Source: an uncultured Collinsella sp. (GTDB taxonomy: Bacteria > Actinomycetota > Coriobacteriia > Coriobacteriales > Coriobacteriaceae). Taken from it: a stretch of 64,000 bases of DNA. The stretch is taken from assembly GCA_902492235.1 (NCBI GenBank), contig CABUKS010000010.1, positions 1-64,000 on the forward strand, read 5' to 3'. Shown here in pieces: positions 7,961-17,001 of the stretch. A program made the position numbers and the translations under genes. Below the pieces are notes generated by a model. That model had not been told where the DNA came from and searched no databases. It saw nothing but the letters and a program-made list of their open reading frames with translations. How positions within the stretch are numbered: the first letter of the stretch is position 1; every line of letters starts with the position of its first letter.

Positions 7961-10900
7961 CTAGGCCCGCGGTACGATCGGGCGGTTAACTTTGGCTAGC
8001 ATATCAGAAGCGCACGAATCGAGCGCCCAGCTCCGGAAAGCCGAGAACTCCATGCGCGAGCGCAAGCCCTCCAAATAGCGAATTGACCTGCTCAATTGCA
8101 CGCGGCCGGGGTTTTCGGCCATCGCGATGCGACGGGTGTCGTCAAACCCCGAAACGCGACAGAAACCAAGCTCTTCGAAGATTCCCAGGCCACTTGCCAC
8201 CGAACGCTCGTCGACCGGGGTGCGGGCATCGATGGCAAGGCACATCTGCGCGATGTCGATATCGCTCGCACTAAAGGAATCGTCCCCCGTCTTGCCGCGG
8301 TTGGAGCGCCACATGGTCTGCAGCGCGCGATAGAGCGTGACGAGCTCGTCGCGCTCGGGCGCATAGCAGTCGAGCAGGCGCTCGTTAATGCGGGCGTCGC
8401 GCGACGAATAGAGCAGATGGATCACGGCGGGCTGGCCATCGCGACCGGCGCGGCCGCTCATCTGGTTAAACTCAATGCCGCCAAACGGCATGTGATAGAG
8501 CACGACATGGCGAATATCGGGAAGGTTGACGCCCTCGCCAAAGGCAGATGTCGAGACGATGCAGCTGAGGCTTCCGTCTCGGAATGCTTCCTCCACGCGA
8601 CGGCGATCGGAACGCGCAAGCCCCGCGTTATAGAACGCGATATGGGTTGCGCAATCGGGCACACGCTTGCGCAACGTCTTGGCGAGCGCCACGGACTGGT
8701 CGCGCGAATTGACGTAGATGACGGTCTTTTCCCCCGTCGCCACGATTGACACCAGGCGGTTCTCGCGGCTCGCAAGATCTCGGTCATCCTCGAGCTGCAA
8801 GTTCTCGCGCACCGTCTCGTCGACCACCGTGCGAGTGATCGGCAGCATGCGGGCAAGCTCGGCCACGACCGGAGCCGTCGCGGTGGCCGTCGCAGCCATA
8901 ACGACCGGGTCGCCCAGGGCTTTGAGGATATCGGGCATGTCGAGATAGGCGCTGCGGTCGCCGCCCTTGGCAAGGCCAGCGTGGTGCGCCTCGTCGATAA
9001 CGACAAAGCCGATGCGGCCCGAACGTGCGAAGCGGTCACGGTGGATAGATAGGAACTCGGGTGTCGTGAGCACGATACCGGTGCGGCCCGAAGCTAGGCC
9101 GGCGAACACGTCATCGCGTGCGGCCTCCACGGTCTCGCCGGTCAGCACGCCAACGCCAATACCGAGCGCTGCCATCGTCGACGAGAGGTGATAGGCCTGG
9201 TCGGCAACAAGCGCACGCAGCGGATAGACAAAGATGCTCGCACGTCCGCGAAGCACCGCCTCACGCGCGGCATGCACATGGAAGATGAGCGACTTGCCGC
9301 GGCCCGTTCCCATAACCGCCAAGACACTCTGGTGATCGGCCAAGGCGTCGAGCGCCTCAACCTGAGCGCGGTGCGGCTGGTTCGAGCCGATAAAGCTATG
9401 GATAAGCGAGCGCGTCAGCTCGGTATAAGAAAGCTGGGCAAGCGTCTCGCGCTTGCGCGACTCCAGGCGCAGATCGGAGTCCACCGGCTGCACGCCACGA
9501 CGAAGCTCGCATGCCGGATCGTCGACGCTGGGCAGCGTGGTATCGCGGACCAGAACATCCTTGACCATGAGCTTGGGCTTCACACGACCCTGCCAATGCT
9601 CGGCAACAGCCTCGAACACCAAGTCGACGGCGCTGTCGCAATTGATAAGCTTGTCGATCTGCGGCACACGAAACATGATGGCCGGCACACTCGCGGCGCC
9701 ATCCGTCGCCACGAAGCGCATGTGCTCGCCGGTCTTACCCACCACGGCGCGATCACACATCGTCACGCCCTCGGCAGCCAGCAGCGGCACCTTATTACCC
9801 TGGCCAAACGGCTCAAGGCGGGAAATCTGCTCGATGGTCTCGATATTCAATTCGGAAAGGTCGACCGTGGCGGCAACCTCGTCGGTGTCCTCAAAGTCCT
9901 CGGCGGGAAGCTCGGACAACACGGCGGAAAGGCGACGGCGGAACTCATCGAGCTTGGATGCCTCGATGGTCACACCCACCGCACCGGCATGTCCGCCGCG
10001 ACGAATCATCAGGTCGGAACAGCGCTCGATGGCGTCAAACAGGTTAACTTTGCCCACCGAGCGACCAGAGCCGCGCGCGATACCGTCCTCGATCGAGAAC
10101 AGCAGCGCCGGCACGTGGTAGCGGTTGGTCAGACGGCTTGCCACGATGCCCTTGACGCCCTCGTGCCAGCCTTCGCCGCCCACGACGATCGCGCGTCCGC
10201 CGTCATAGGTCTCCTCGACCTTTGCCATGGCATCGCGCGTGAGCTCCGCCTCGATCTCACGGCGCTGGCGGTTGATTTCCTCGAGCTCAGCCGCCAGTGC
10301 GCTTGCTTCGATGGGATCGCGGGCAAGCAGCAGGTCGAGCGCCAGCTTGGGATCAGCCATGCGACCGGCAGCGTTTAAGCGGGGAATGAGCGAGAATGAC
10401 AGGCCATCCGCCGTAATGCTCGAAAGGTCCGCCTTGGCGAGCGCGGCAAGCGCGATATAGCCGGGGCGAGCGGTTACGCGCATCTGCTGGATGCCCTCGG
10501 CAACCAGCGCGCGGTTCTCGGGCGTGAGCGGCATCATGTCGGACACGGTGCCCAGCGCCGCGACCTCGATTAGCGAACGCCAATACGACGGCTTGCCCAG
10601 GCGCTCACCCAGGACTTGCACCAGCTTGAGCGCCACACCAGCACCGGCAAGCTCACGCGAGGGGCCCTCGTCCTCGAGCTTGGGGTCAGTCAGGGGCACA
10701 CCCTGCGGCACCTGGTCGGAGGGCTCGTGATGGTCCGTGACCACCAAATCGATCCCCAGGCTCTCCAGGTAGGAAACCTCTTCCTTGGCGGCAATGCCGT
10801 TATCGACGGTCACGATCAGCTGGGGGCGAGCGAGCTCGTTAACGCGGTCGAGCGCCGCGCGCGAAAGACCGTAGCCCTCATCAAAGCGATGCGGAATAAA

Positions 10901-11248
10901 CGGCGTGACATCGGCGCCAAACGTGCGCAGCGCCTCGGTCAACAGGCAGGTCGACGTAATACCGTCAACGTCAAAATCGCCAAAGACTGCAATGTGCTCG
11001 TGGTTGCGAATAGCACGCTCGACGCGGTCGGCAACGACCGACATGCCCGGGATAATGAGTGGGTCGGCCCAGTCGCGATCGAGCGAAGGCGTCAAAAACA
11101 ATTGGCCCTCTTTGATGGAGCCAATGCCGTGCGCGACCATAATGCGCGCCACCAGCCCGGGAATGCCCAGACCAGCCGAAAGCTCCTTTTCGAGCTCGGG
11201 GTTTTGCTGAGCGACCGCCCAGCGATGCGTCGTCTTAAGCGATGACAT
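7961..11248 (-). CDS. recJ: RecJ exonuclease fused to a DEAH (RecQ-like) helicase
   Basis: One 1095-residue chain carries two DNA-repair modules. Residues 1 to about 570 are RecJ, the 5'-3' single-strand exonuclease: motif I FGDFDVDG (Asp91, 93, 95), VDNGIAAKE, TDHHEP (172-174) and the DHHA1 motif RRGGHAGAVG. After an OB-like stretch, from about residue 630, comes a superfamily 2 helicase with Walker A GTGRGKS, VVIDEAHH, AATATAT and motif VI QMSGRAGRDG, as in RecQ. Stand-alone RecJ is usually 550-800 residues. GTG at 11293 would add 15 residues; ATG at 11248 has GGGGGTGGG upstream and is preferred. Rel follows 15 bases downstream. A TATAAT box lies at 11357-11362. Confidence 0.92.
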   Translation of the reverse strand: MSSLKTTHRWAVAQQNPELEKELSAGLGIPGLVARIMVAHGIGSIKEGQLFLTPSLDRDWADPLIIPGMSVVADRVERAIRNHEHIAVFGDFDVDGITSTCLLTEALRTFGADVTPFIPHRFDEGYGLSRAALDRVNELARPQLIVTVDNGIAAKEEVSYLESLGIDLVVTDHHEPSDQVPQGVPLTDPKLEDEGPSRELAGAGVALKLVQVLGERLGKPSYWRSLIEVAALGTVSDMMPLTPENRALVAEGIQQMRVTARPGYIALAALAKADLSSITADGLSFSLIPRLNAAGRMADPKLALDLLLARDPIEASALAAELEEINRQRREIEAELTRDAMAKVEETYDGGRAIVVGGEGWHEGVKGIVASRLTNRYHVPALLFSIEDGIARGSGRSVGKVNLFDAIERCSDLMIRRGGHAGAVGVTIEASKLDEFRRRLSAVLSELPAEDFEDTDEVAATVDLSELNIETIEQISRLEPFGQGNKVPLLAAEGVTMCDRAVVGKTGEHMRFVATDGAASVPAIMFRVPQIDKLINCDSAVDLVFEAVAEHWQGRVKPKLMVKDVLVRDTTLPSVDDPACELRRGVQPVDSDLRLESRKRETLAQLSYTELTRSLIHSFIGSNQPHRAQVEALDALADHQSVLAVMGTGRGKSLIFHVHAAREAVLRGRASIFVYPLRALVADQAYHLSSTMAALGIGVGVLTGETVEAARDDVFAGLASGRTGIVLTTPEFLSIHRDRFARSGRIGFVVIDEAHHAGLAKGGDRSAYLDMPDILKALGDPVVMAATATATAPVVAELARMLPITRTVVDETVRENLQLEDDRDLASRENRLVSIVATGEKTVIYVNSRDQSVALAKTLRKRVPDCATHIAFYNAGLARSDRRRVEEAFRDGSLSCIVSTSAFGEGVNLPDIRHVVLYHMPFGGIEFNQMSGRAGRDGQPAVIHLLYSSRDARINERLLDCYAPERDELVTLYRALQTMWRSNRGKTGDDSFSASDIDIAQMCLAIDARTPVDERSVASGLGIFEELGFCRVSGFDDTRRIAMAENPGRVQLSRSIRYLEGLRSRMEFSAFRSWALDSCASDMLAKVNRPIVPRA

Positions 11249-11356
11249 AGGCACCCACCCCCGATAGGGGCAGGTCGCCGCGATACCTCTCACGGTTCAT
11301 AGCGATGAGTCCTCTGTGTATGCCCGCTTCGGCAGGCAGATCTGTTGAACGGATTT

Positions 11357-11362
11357 ATTATA
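11357..11362 (-). promoter_or_regulatory. -10 box (TATAAT) for the recJ-rel operon
   Basis: A consensus TATAAT on the minus strand lies about 109 bases ahead of the RecJ-helicase start codon. No good -35 is visible. The rest of the 11249-11524 gap shows no gene. Confidence 0.4.
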
Positions 11363-11524
11363 CCGTGCGGCGCGGACGCAAATCGCCGCAGCACGCCGCG
11401 GTTTCGGTAAACGATGCCGGTAATAGCCTCGAAATAATCGAGCGTTTCTGACGCACGGACACATGCAAGCGTCTAGCATATCCATTCAAAACGGATTCAC
11501 GAGCAAAGGGAGTCACAAGAGCAT

Positions 11525-12523
11525 ATGAAGCAATGGGTTGGACTGGGCAAGTTTCTCGCGGGGCACATGCAAATCATCGTTCCGATTTGCGTGGCGCTCG
11601 GCGTGCTCTTTCCTCAGCAGATCGGCGTTCTCAAGCCCATCGTTCCCACCCTGTTTGCCTTTATGACGTTCCAAGGCGCGCTCAGCAACACCTTCCACCA
11701 GGTGGCTGAGGTGTTCCACCGTCCCCTGCATCTGATTTTGGCGCTGCTGGTCTCGGCAGTGCTTATTCCCATCGCGGCGTATGCCATAGGGTCACTCTTC
11801 TTTGGCTCCAACCCCAACCTTGTCTGCGGCATCGTGCTCGAGTACAGCGTACCCGTGGCAGTCACTGCCTTTATGTGGATCAGCATGTTCGGCGGCAACG
11901 GCCCGCTCGCGCTCACCATCATCCTGACGTCCTCGGTTATATCGCCCGTGACGATTCCGCTCACGCTCAAGCTCCTGTTGGGCGCCACCGTCGCAATCGA
12001 TGTTCCGAGCATGATGCAGAACATGGCCTTTATGATTGCCATCCCCGCCGTGCTCGGCATCGTGATCAACGAGCTCACGCACGGCTGGGGACACGAGAAA
12101 CTCTCCCCCGCGCTCTCGCCCGCCTGCAAATTTATGATGATGGGCGTCATCGCGTCCAACTCCACCGCCATGAGCGAGTACGTGCTACACATGAACGCGG
12201 TGCGCCTGGAAGTCGCCCTCTTTATTCTGGTGTTCGCCATCAGCGGTTTTGTCGTGGGCATTCTGGTCGCCCGCGCGCTGCATCTGCCATATAGCGAAAC
12301 GACCACCATGTGCTTTACCTGCGGCATGCGCAATATCTCTTCGGGCGCCGTCATCGCCACGCAATACTTTCCGGGCGAAGTTGTGTTTCCCGTCATGTGT
12401 GGAACGTTGTTTCAGCAGGTGCTCGCCTCGCTTATCGGGCACTTCTTTGAGCGTCTGACCGGCGAGGAGCGCGCCGCCCAGCGCAAGCGCGTCGAGGCCG
12501 GCCGCGATGCAATGGCGCGCTAA
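11525..12523 (+). CDS. Bile acid:sodium symporter (BASS) family transporter
   Basis: A 332-residue membrane protein with about nine to ten hydrophobic segments, from KFLAGHMQIIVPICVALGVLF through the C-terminal FPVMCGTLFQQVLASLIGHFF. The paired half-structure and the MRNISSGAVIATQYF segment resemble BASS/SBF transporters, which move organic anions with sodium. Substrates range from bile acids to keto acids, and none can be assigned. GGGAG precedes the ATG by about 11 bases. It stands alone, with the DUF4931 gene converging on it 30 bases downstream. Confidence 0.8.
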   Translation: MKQWVGLGKFLAGHMQIIVPICVALGVLFPQQIGVLKPIVPTLFAFMTFQGALSNTFHQVAEVFHRPLHLILALLVSAVLIPIAAYAIGSLFFGSNPNLVCGIVLEYSVPVAVTAFMWISMFGGNGPLALTIILTSSVISPVTIPLTLKLLLGATVAIDVPSMMQNMAFMIAIPAVLGIVINELTHGWGHEKLSPALSPACKFMMMGVIASNSTAMSEYVLHMNAVRLEVALFILVFAISGFVVGILVARALHLPYSETTTMCFTCGMRNISSGAVIATQYFPGEVVFPVMCGTLFQQVLASLIGHFFERLTGEERAAQRKRVEAGRDAMAR

Positions 12524-12553
12524 ACCGTCCGCATTACGCGGGTGTTAGTCCTG

Positions 12554-13351
12554 CTATTCGAGCGTTTCCAGATGCGCACGCAGGCGCTCAGCATCGATAT
12601 CGAGCGTTGTCTCGGCATTGACCTGGGCCAAACGATAGCCGACAAAGTAGGGCGAAACCACCCAACGCGGCAGCGCTTTGGCAATGGTCCGGCCGCTCAT
12701 GTGATAGAAGAACAGGTTGTACGACTCTGCACGACCGCCATGGTGCTCGTGCAAGATATAGCGCAGAGCTACCTGGATTGCGTCGGCGAAGAGATCCGTC
12801 TCGGCTTGGTCTCTCGTGTCATCGCTGGCGGCGATTCCCTGCGGGGCTGAAACGTTGATCTCAAAGAACCCCATGATCGGTTCGGTTGAGATGTTGACCG
12901 CAACCCTTCCCCTCTGCCAAACATCGATGCCTTCAAAGTTGGCTGAGGTCAGCGCCGCATAGCCGTCCTCCTGTTCCAAGCCCACAATCTGCATGTGTGG
13001 ATGGACGAGGCTGCCGCCCGAAAGCGGACCCTTGTTCTTGTACATGAGCACGCTTCGATACTGCTGCGAATCGATCATCTGCTGCCAGCAATCCAGAGCA
13101 AACCTCATCACATGGTGGAGTTCATCCGGCTTATAGGTCACCAGGTCGGCATCGTGATCGGCAGACTCGATCAATACGGTCTGACGTGTGGCCCGCAATG
13201 TCTTGAACTTATTCTCGAGCCAGATGCAGTCACCATCACGCTGGATGATGTTGGCAAGCCCCTCCGTGTCGCAAAAGGGGCACGCGGTGCCAGGGCGACG
13301 ATTATCGTCGGGCTTACCGCTCGCCTGCTGAACGTCAAATACCAGCGCCAC
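12554..13351 (-). CDS. GalT/HIT-superfamily protein (DUF4931-like)
   Basis: A 265-residue protein of the galactose-1-phosphate uridylyltransferase/HIT type. CPFCDTEG near residue 25 is a likely zinc site, and GGSLVHPHMQIVGLEQ holds the His-x-His active-site motif. Family knowledge suggests a nucleotidyl transfer or hydrolysis reaction, but it is shorter than GalT and lacks gal neighbours, so a Leloir role is unlikely. The start lies three bases after the cutC stop, so the two are co-translated in one operon. Confidence 0.75.
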   Translation of the reverse strand: MALVFDVQQASGKPDDNRRPGTACPFCDTEGLANIIQRDGDCIWLENKFKTLRATRQTVLIESADHDADLVTYKPDELHHVMRFALDCWQQMIDSQQYRSVLMYKNKGPLSGGSLVHPHMQIVGLEQEDGYAALTSANFEGIDVWQRGRVAVNISTEPIMGFFEINVSAPQGIAASDDTRDQAETDLFADAIQVALRYILHEHHGGRAESYNLFFYHMSGRTIAKALPRWVVSPYFVGYRLAQVNAETTLDIDAERLRAHLETLE

Positions 13352-13354
13352 GGG

Positions 13355-14032
13355 TTATACCTCCAGCGGCACGATCTTGGTGCCATGGAGCTCGGAGACG
13401 CCTAGCGCCGCCGCGACCGCGTCGCGATTTGCCGTAGTGATGCCGCCGCCGGGAAGGATGGTCAAACGATCGCCCGCATACTCGATTAAACGAGCCAGGT
13501 GATCGAAATTATCCTCGATCGACGTACCGGCAGCGCCGCCATGCGTGAGGATGCGTGTGATGCCGCAGTCGGCAAGTGTATCAATCGCATCGAGCTGAGC
13601 CTCGGGCGAGAGCTGGTCAAATGCCATGTGGAAGGTGATGTCGATGGGCTCACGCTTACATTCCTCGGTCGCGCAGCCCGCGGCCATCACGAGGGCGCCC
13701 AACGTAAGTTCGTCGAGCGCCCATCCGCCAGCGCAGGGTTTGCAGCAGCCAAAGACCAAGCCGTCAACGCCCGCACTCACGACAAGGCCCAAGTCCATCT
13801 CCATCATGCGCAGCTCGTCCTGGTTGTAGTGAAAGTCGCCGCCACGCGGACGGATCATGCACATCACCCGTGCATCGTGCTCATGGGCATAGTTGGTCGT
13901 AGCGCTGATAACGCCGGCCGAAGGCGTGGTGCCACCAACGGCAAGGTTGTCGCACAGCTCGATACGCCTTGCACCGGCATCGATAGCCGCCGGCACCCGC
14001 TCATAGTTCTCGGCACAAAACTCGTACAGCAT
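13355..14032 (-). CDS. cutC: CutC family protein
   Basis: A 225-residue TIM-barrel protein of the CutC family, historically linked to copper homeostasis though its reaction remains unsettled. Diagnostic stretches are RIELCDNLAVGGTTPSAG, VMCMIRPRGGDFHYN, ITFHMAFDQ and ILTHGGAAGTS. The open frame extends to 14071, but the ATG at 14032 (MLYEFCAENYERV) begins the family homology and has GGGGGT eight bases upstream. It is the first gene of a two-gene operon with the GalT-like protein. Confidence 0.88.
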   Translation of the reverse strand: MLYEFCAENYERVPAAIDAGARRIELCDNLAVGGTTPSAGVISATTNYAHEHDARVMCMIRPRGGDFHYNQDELRMMEMDLGLVVSAGVDGLVFGCCKPCAGGWALDELTLGALVMAAGCATEECKREPIDITFHMAFDQLSPEAQLDAIDTLADCGITRILTHGGAAGTSIEDNFDHLARLIEYAGDRLTILPGGGITTANRDAVAAALGVSELHGTKIVPLEV

Positions 14033-14090
14033 AGATAGACCCCCAGATGACAAACGTTTTCCGATGGGCATTGTCGCACGCCCCCATGAA

Positions 14091-14155
14091 GTTGCGGTGG
14101 AATAGGGACTGTTTTGGCCTCTGAGGCTCCCATTTAGTCCCTATTCCACCGCAAC
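14091..14155. repeat. Intergenic hairpin with perfect 20-bp arms
   Basis: GTTGCGGTGGAATAGGGACT (14091-14110) is exactly complementary to 14136-14155, around a 25-base loop. It lies upstream of cutC and downstream of the liv operon. The AGGGACTGTTTT core resembles other intergenic hairpins in this window. Confidence 0.75.
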
Positions 14156-14205
14156 ATAAAGGGGGCAGAACCAAAGTAACGCCGCAGGCAGAGGACCGAC
14201 AGCGA

Positions 14206-14305
14206 GCGGGCGCCAGAGCGAACAAATTGGCATGAAAAGAGGGCGGCATAGACCTTCTGGTCATGCTGCCCTCTTTGAATGACAAGTTGTCGCTCTGGCG
14301 CCCGC
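14206..14305. repeat. Nested intergenic hairpin
   Basis: Outer arms GCGGGCGCCAGAGCGA (14206-14221) and complement (14290-14305) enclose a second stem, AAAGAGGGCGGCAT against ATGCTGCCCTCTTT, with one mismatch. The whole forms a roughly 100-base structure between cutC and livF. Confidence 0.7.
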
Positions 14306-14318
14306 GCAGCGTCGACTG

Positions 14319-14345
14319 GTCCGCCGTTCGGTAGAACGGCGGAAC
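14319..14345 (-). terminator. Hairpin at the end of the liv operon
   Basis: CCGCCGTTC and GAACGGCGG pair around GGTA, three bases after the livF stop codon. There is no T-tract, so it may be a 3'-stabilising structure rather than a classic terminator. Confidence 0.5.
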
Positions 14346-14348
14346 CGC

Positions 14349-15062
14349 CTAACCGCCCAGGTAGGCTTTACGCACGTTGTCGTCGTGCAGCAGCTCTTGG
14401 CCCGTGCCGGTCATGGTGATCTTGCCGGTCTCGAGCACGTAGCCGCGTGTGGCGATGGAAAGAGCCATCTGCGCATTTTGCTCGACCAGAAGCACAGTGG
14501 TGCCGGCCTTGTGCAGGTCCTCAACAATCTGGAAGATCTGTTCGATCAGAATCGGCGCCAGGCCCATGGAAGGCTCGTCGAGCATGAGCAGCTTGGGGTT
14601 ACTCATAAGGGCACGGCCCATAACGAGCATCTGCTGCTCGCCGCCCGAAAGGGTGCCGGCGACCTGGCGACGGCGCTCCTTCAGGCGCGGGAACTGCTCA
14701 TAGACGCGCTCCAGGCCCGGAGCCACCGTGGACTTGGGCTGTGTATAAGCGCCCATCTCCAGGTTCTCCTCGACCGTCATCTGCAAAAAGGCGCGACGGC
14801 CCTCGGGGACCTGAGCCAGGCCCTTACCAACCAGCTTGTCGGCAGGCGTATGGGTAATGTCCTCGCCCATAAACTTGATGGAGCCGGTCTTGGAACGCAG
14901 CAGGCCCGAGACGGTCTTAAGCGTCGTGGACTTACCGGCGCCGTTGGCACCGATCAGAGCCACGATCTCGCCCTCGTTGACGTTAAAGGAGATGTCCTTG
15001 ATGGCGTGGATAGCGCCGTACCAGACGTTGATGTTGTAGACGGAAAGCATCGGCTCTGCCAT
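14349..15062 (-). CDS. livF: Branched-chain amino-acid ABC transporter ATPase LivF
   Basis: One of the two ATPases driving uptake of leucine, isoleucine and valine. The 237 residues contain Walker A GANGAGKST, Q-loop region AQVPEGRRAF, signature LSGGEQQM, Walker B LLMLDEPSMGL and the H-loop position replaced by Gln in LLVEQNA, as is usual in LivF. It follows livG with no gap (the livG stop is at 15063) and closes the livK-H-M-G-F operon. Confidence 0.95.
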   Translation of the reverse strand: MAEPMLSVYNINVWYGAIHAIKDISFNVNEGEIVALIGANGAGKSTTLKTVSGLLRSKTGSIKFMGEDITHTPADKLVGKGLAQVPEGRRAFLQMTVEENLEMGAYTQPKSTVAPGLERVYEQFPRLKERRRQVAGTLSGGEQQMLVMGRALMSNPKLLMLDEPSMGLAPILIEQIFQIVEDLHKAGTTVLLVEQNAQMALSIATRGYVLETGKITMTGTGQELLHDDNVRKAYLGG

Positions 15063-15923
15063 TTAGTTCTCCCCCTTATCCTGCTTGCCCAGATACGCCT
15101 CGATAACGGCGTCGTTGTTCTGGATTTCCTCGGCCGTGCCCTTGGCGATGACCTTACCAAAGTTGAGCACACAGATGCCCTCGCAAATATTCATGACGAG
15201 CGACATGTCGTGCTCGATAAGCATGATGGCAATGCCGAAGGTGTCGCGAATCTTAACGATGTTCTCCATGAGTTCCGCGGTCTCGGACGGGTTCATGCCG
15301 GCGGCAGGCTCGTCGAGCAGCAGCAGTTTGGGGTTGGTGGCAAGCGCGCGGACGATCTCCAGACGACGCTGGGCGCCGTAAGGCAGCGAGCCAGCCTGCT
15401 CGTTTGCCAGATGCTCCATATCAAAGATGGACAGCAGCTCCATGGCACGCTCGTGGGCGGCCTTCTCGTGCTTCCAATACGTCGGCAGGCGCAGCACGCC
15501 CTCAAAGCCGGAGTAACGCTCCTGGTTATGCAGGCCGACCTTAACGTTATCCTCCACCGTCATGGTGTTGAACAGACGAATGTTCTGGAAGGTACGAGCA
15601 ATACCCATACGGTTGACCTGATAGACCGACTTACCCGAGGTGTCCTCGCCGTCGAGCAGGATGGTGCCGTGCGTGGGCTGGTACACCTTGGTGAGCAGGT
15701 TGAAGACCGTGGTCTTGCCGGCACCGTTGGGGCCGATCAGACCGGCGATCTCGGTCTTGCCGATAGTCAGGCTAAAGTCGTCGACTGCCTTAAGGCCGCC
15801 AAACTCAATGCCCAGGTGGATGCACTCGAGTGCCGGGCGCTCGCCCAGGTCACGATCGGGAACGATGGCGCCAGAAGGATACGGGACCATCTTGCCCTTG
15901 TTGAACTCAAATTTACTGGACAT
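15063..15923 (-). CDS. livG: Branched-chain amino-acid ABC transporter ATPase LivG
   Basis: Partner ATPase of LivF. The 286 residues hold Walker A GPNGAGKTT, the LivG-type RTFQNIRLF segment, signature LPYGAQRRLEI, Walker B LLLLDEPAAGMNP and the switch histidine in IEHDMSLV. An N-terminal extension of about 35 residues precedes the ATPase fold. The open frame extends to 15950, but ATG at 15923 has AGGAGG with good spacing. Its start overlaps the end of livM by 11 bases. Confidence 0.94.
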   Translation of the reverse strand: MSSKFEFNKGKMVPYPSGAIVPDRDLGERPALECIHLGIEFGGLKAVDDFSLTIGKTEIAGLIGPNGAGKTTVFNLLTKVYQPTHGTILLDGEDTSGKSVYQVNRMGIARTFQNIRLFNTMTVEDNVKVGLHNQERYSGFEGVLRLPTYWKHEKAAHERAMELLSIFDMEHLANEQAGSLPYGAQRRLEIVRALATNPKLLLLDEPAAGMNPSETAELMENIVKIRDTFGIAIMLIEHDMSLVMNICEGICVLNFGKVIAKGTAEEIQNNDAVIEAYLGKQDKGEN

Positions 15924-16992
15924 CGGCTGCCACCTCCTTCTTGGAAGCAAAGCGGTCCTTGACGCGACCGAAGAACGCCTTGAGCTGCGGGTTATTAGTA
16001 AAGACCATGACCAGGATCAGCACGATGGCGTAGATGAGCATGCGGTAGTCCGAGAACTGACGGAGCAGCTCGGGGAGCACCGTGAGCAGCGCCGCGGCGA
16101 TAACGGAGCCGCGCATGTTGCCCAGGCCGCCCAGGACCACGAACACCAGGATGAGGATGGACGTGTTGAAGTCGAACTTGGTGGCGGAGAGCTGCGAGAA
16201 GTTACCGCCGAACAGGGCTCCGGCAGCACCGGCGAGGGCAGCGGAAACCACGAAGGCGATCATGCGGTACTCGGTGACGGAGATGCCTACGGACTCGGCT
16301 GCAATCTTGTTATCGCGCACGGCCATGATGGCACGGCCGGTACGGCTGCGAACCAGGTTGAGCACGATCACGAGTGCGACCATGACTAGGATGGCACCGG
16401 CGAGGAAGGTCGAGTACGTCGACACGCCCGAGGCGCCCTGGGCACCCTTGATGATGGCGGTGCCGTCCTCGAGCAGGTGCAGGTCGTCGATCGTAGAGTT
16501 GCCCGTGATGTTAAAGATCACATGCAGGCCGCGCGAGTCGACGCCCACGATAAGGCAAGTGACGATCTCTTTGATGATCTCGCCAAAAGCCAGCGTCACG
16601 ATGGCCAGATAGTCGCCGCTCAGGCGCAGGACCGGGATACCGATCAAGAAGCCCAAGACGGCAGCGGCGATAGCGCCGACCACGATGCTGATGATAAGGC
16701 GCACCGGATCGGAGGGAACGGCACTCTCGAGGGCGACCGCGGTGACGATGCCCGTGTAGGCACCGACACTCATAAAGCCCGCATGGCCCAGCGACAGGTC
16801 GCCCGCGATGCCGACGACAAGGTTGAGGGAAATGGCCATGACGATGTAGGCCGTAATAGGAACCAACTGACCGGCGATCATGCGCGGAATCATGTGGTTC
16901 GACTGCATAAAGAACACGATGGCGAAGGCCACGATGCACATGGCGTACGTAACAAAGTCGTGACGCGTCTGTTTATCTTTAAGAAACTTCAT
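15913..16992 (-). CDS. livM: Branched-chain amino-acid ABC permease LivM
   Basis: Second permease of the Liv importer, about nine to ten membrane spans in 359 residues. Characteristic parts are AISLNLVVGIAGDLSLGHAGFMSVGAY and the coupling stretch SRTGRAIMAVRDNKIAAESVGISVTEYR, with RGSVIAAALLTVLPELLRQF near the end. Two starts are possible: GTG at 17001 directly after the livH stop, or ATG at 16992 with AGGTG six bases upstream; I prefer ATG. It sits between livH and livG in one operon. Confidence 0.93.
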   Translation of the reverse strand: MKFLKDKQTRHDFVTYAMCIVAFAIVFFMQSNHMIPRMIAGQLVPITAYIVMAISLNLVVGIAGDLSLGHAGFMSVGAYTGIVTAVALESAVPSDPVRLIISIVVGAIAAAVLGFLIGIPVLRLSGDYLAIVTLAFGEIIKEIVTCLIVGVDSRGLHVIFNITGNSTIDDLHLLEDGTAIIKGAQGASGVSTYSTFLAGAILVMVALVIVLNLVRSRTGRAIMAVRDNKIAAESVGISVTEYRMIAFVVSAALAGAAGALFGGNFSQLSATKFDFNTSILILVFVVLGGLGNMRGSVIAAALLTVLPELLRQFSDYRMLIYAIVLILVMVFTNNPQLKAFFGRVKDRFASKKEVAADVQ

Positions 16993-17001
16993 AGCGCTCA
17001 C

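Noticed and set aside
12554..13351. Galactose-1-phosphate uridylyltransferase (galT) of the Leloir pathway
   Set aside because: The fold and HPH motif fit the superfamily, but the protein is too short, and galK and galE are absent; a DUF4931-type assignment is safer.
14385..15962. A 525-codon plus-strand frame across livF and livG
   Set aside because: Antisense to two clear ABC ATPases with intact motifs; composition typical of shadow frames.
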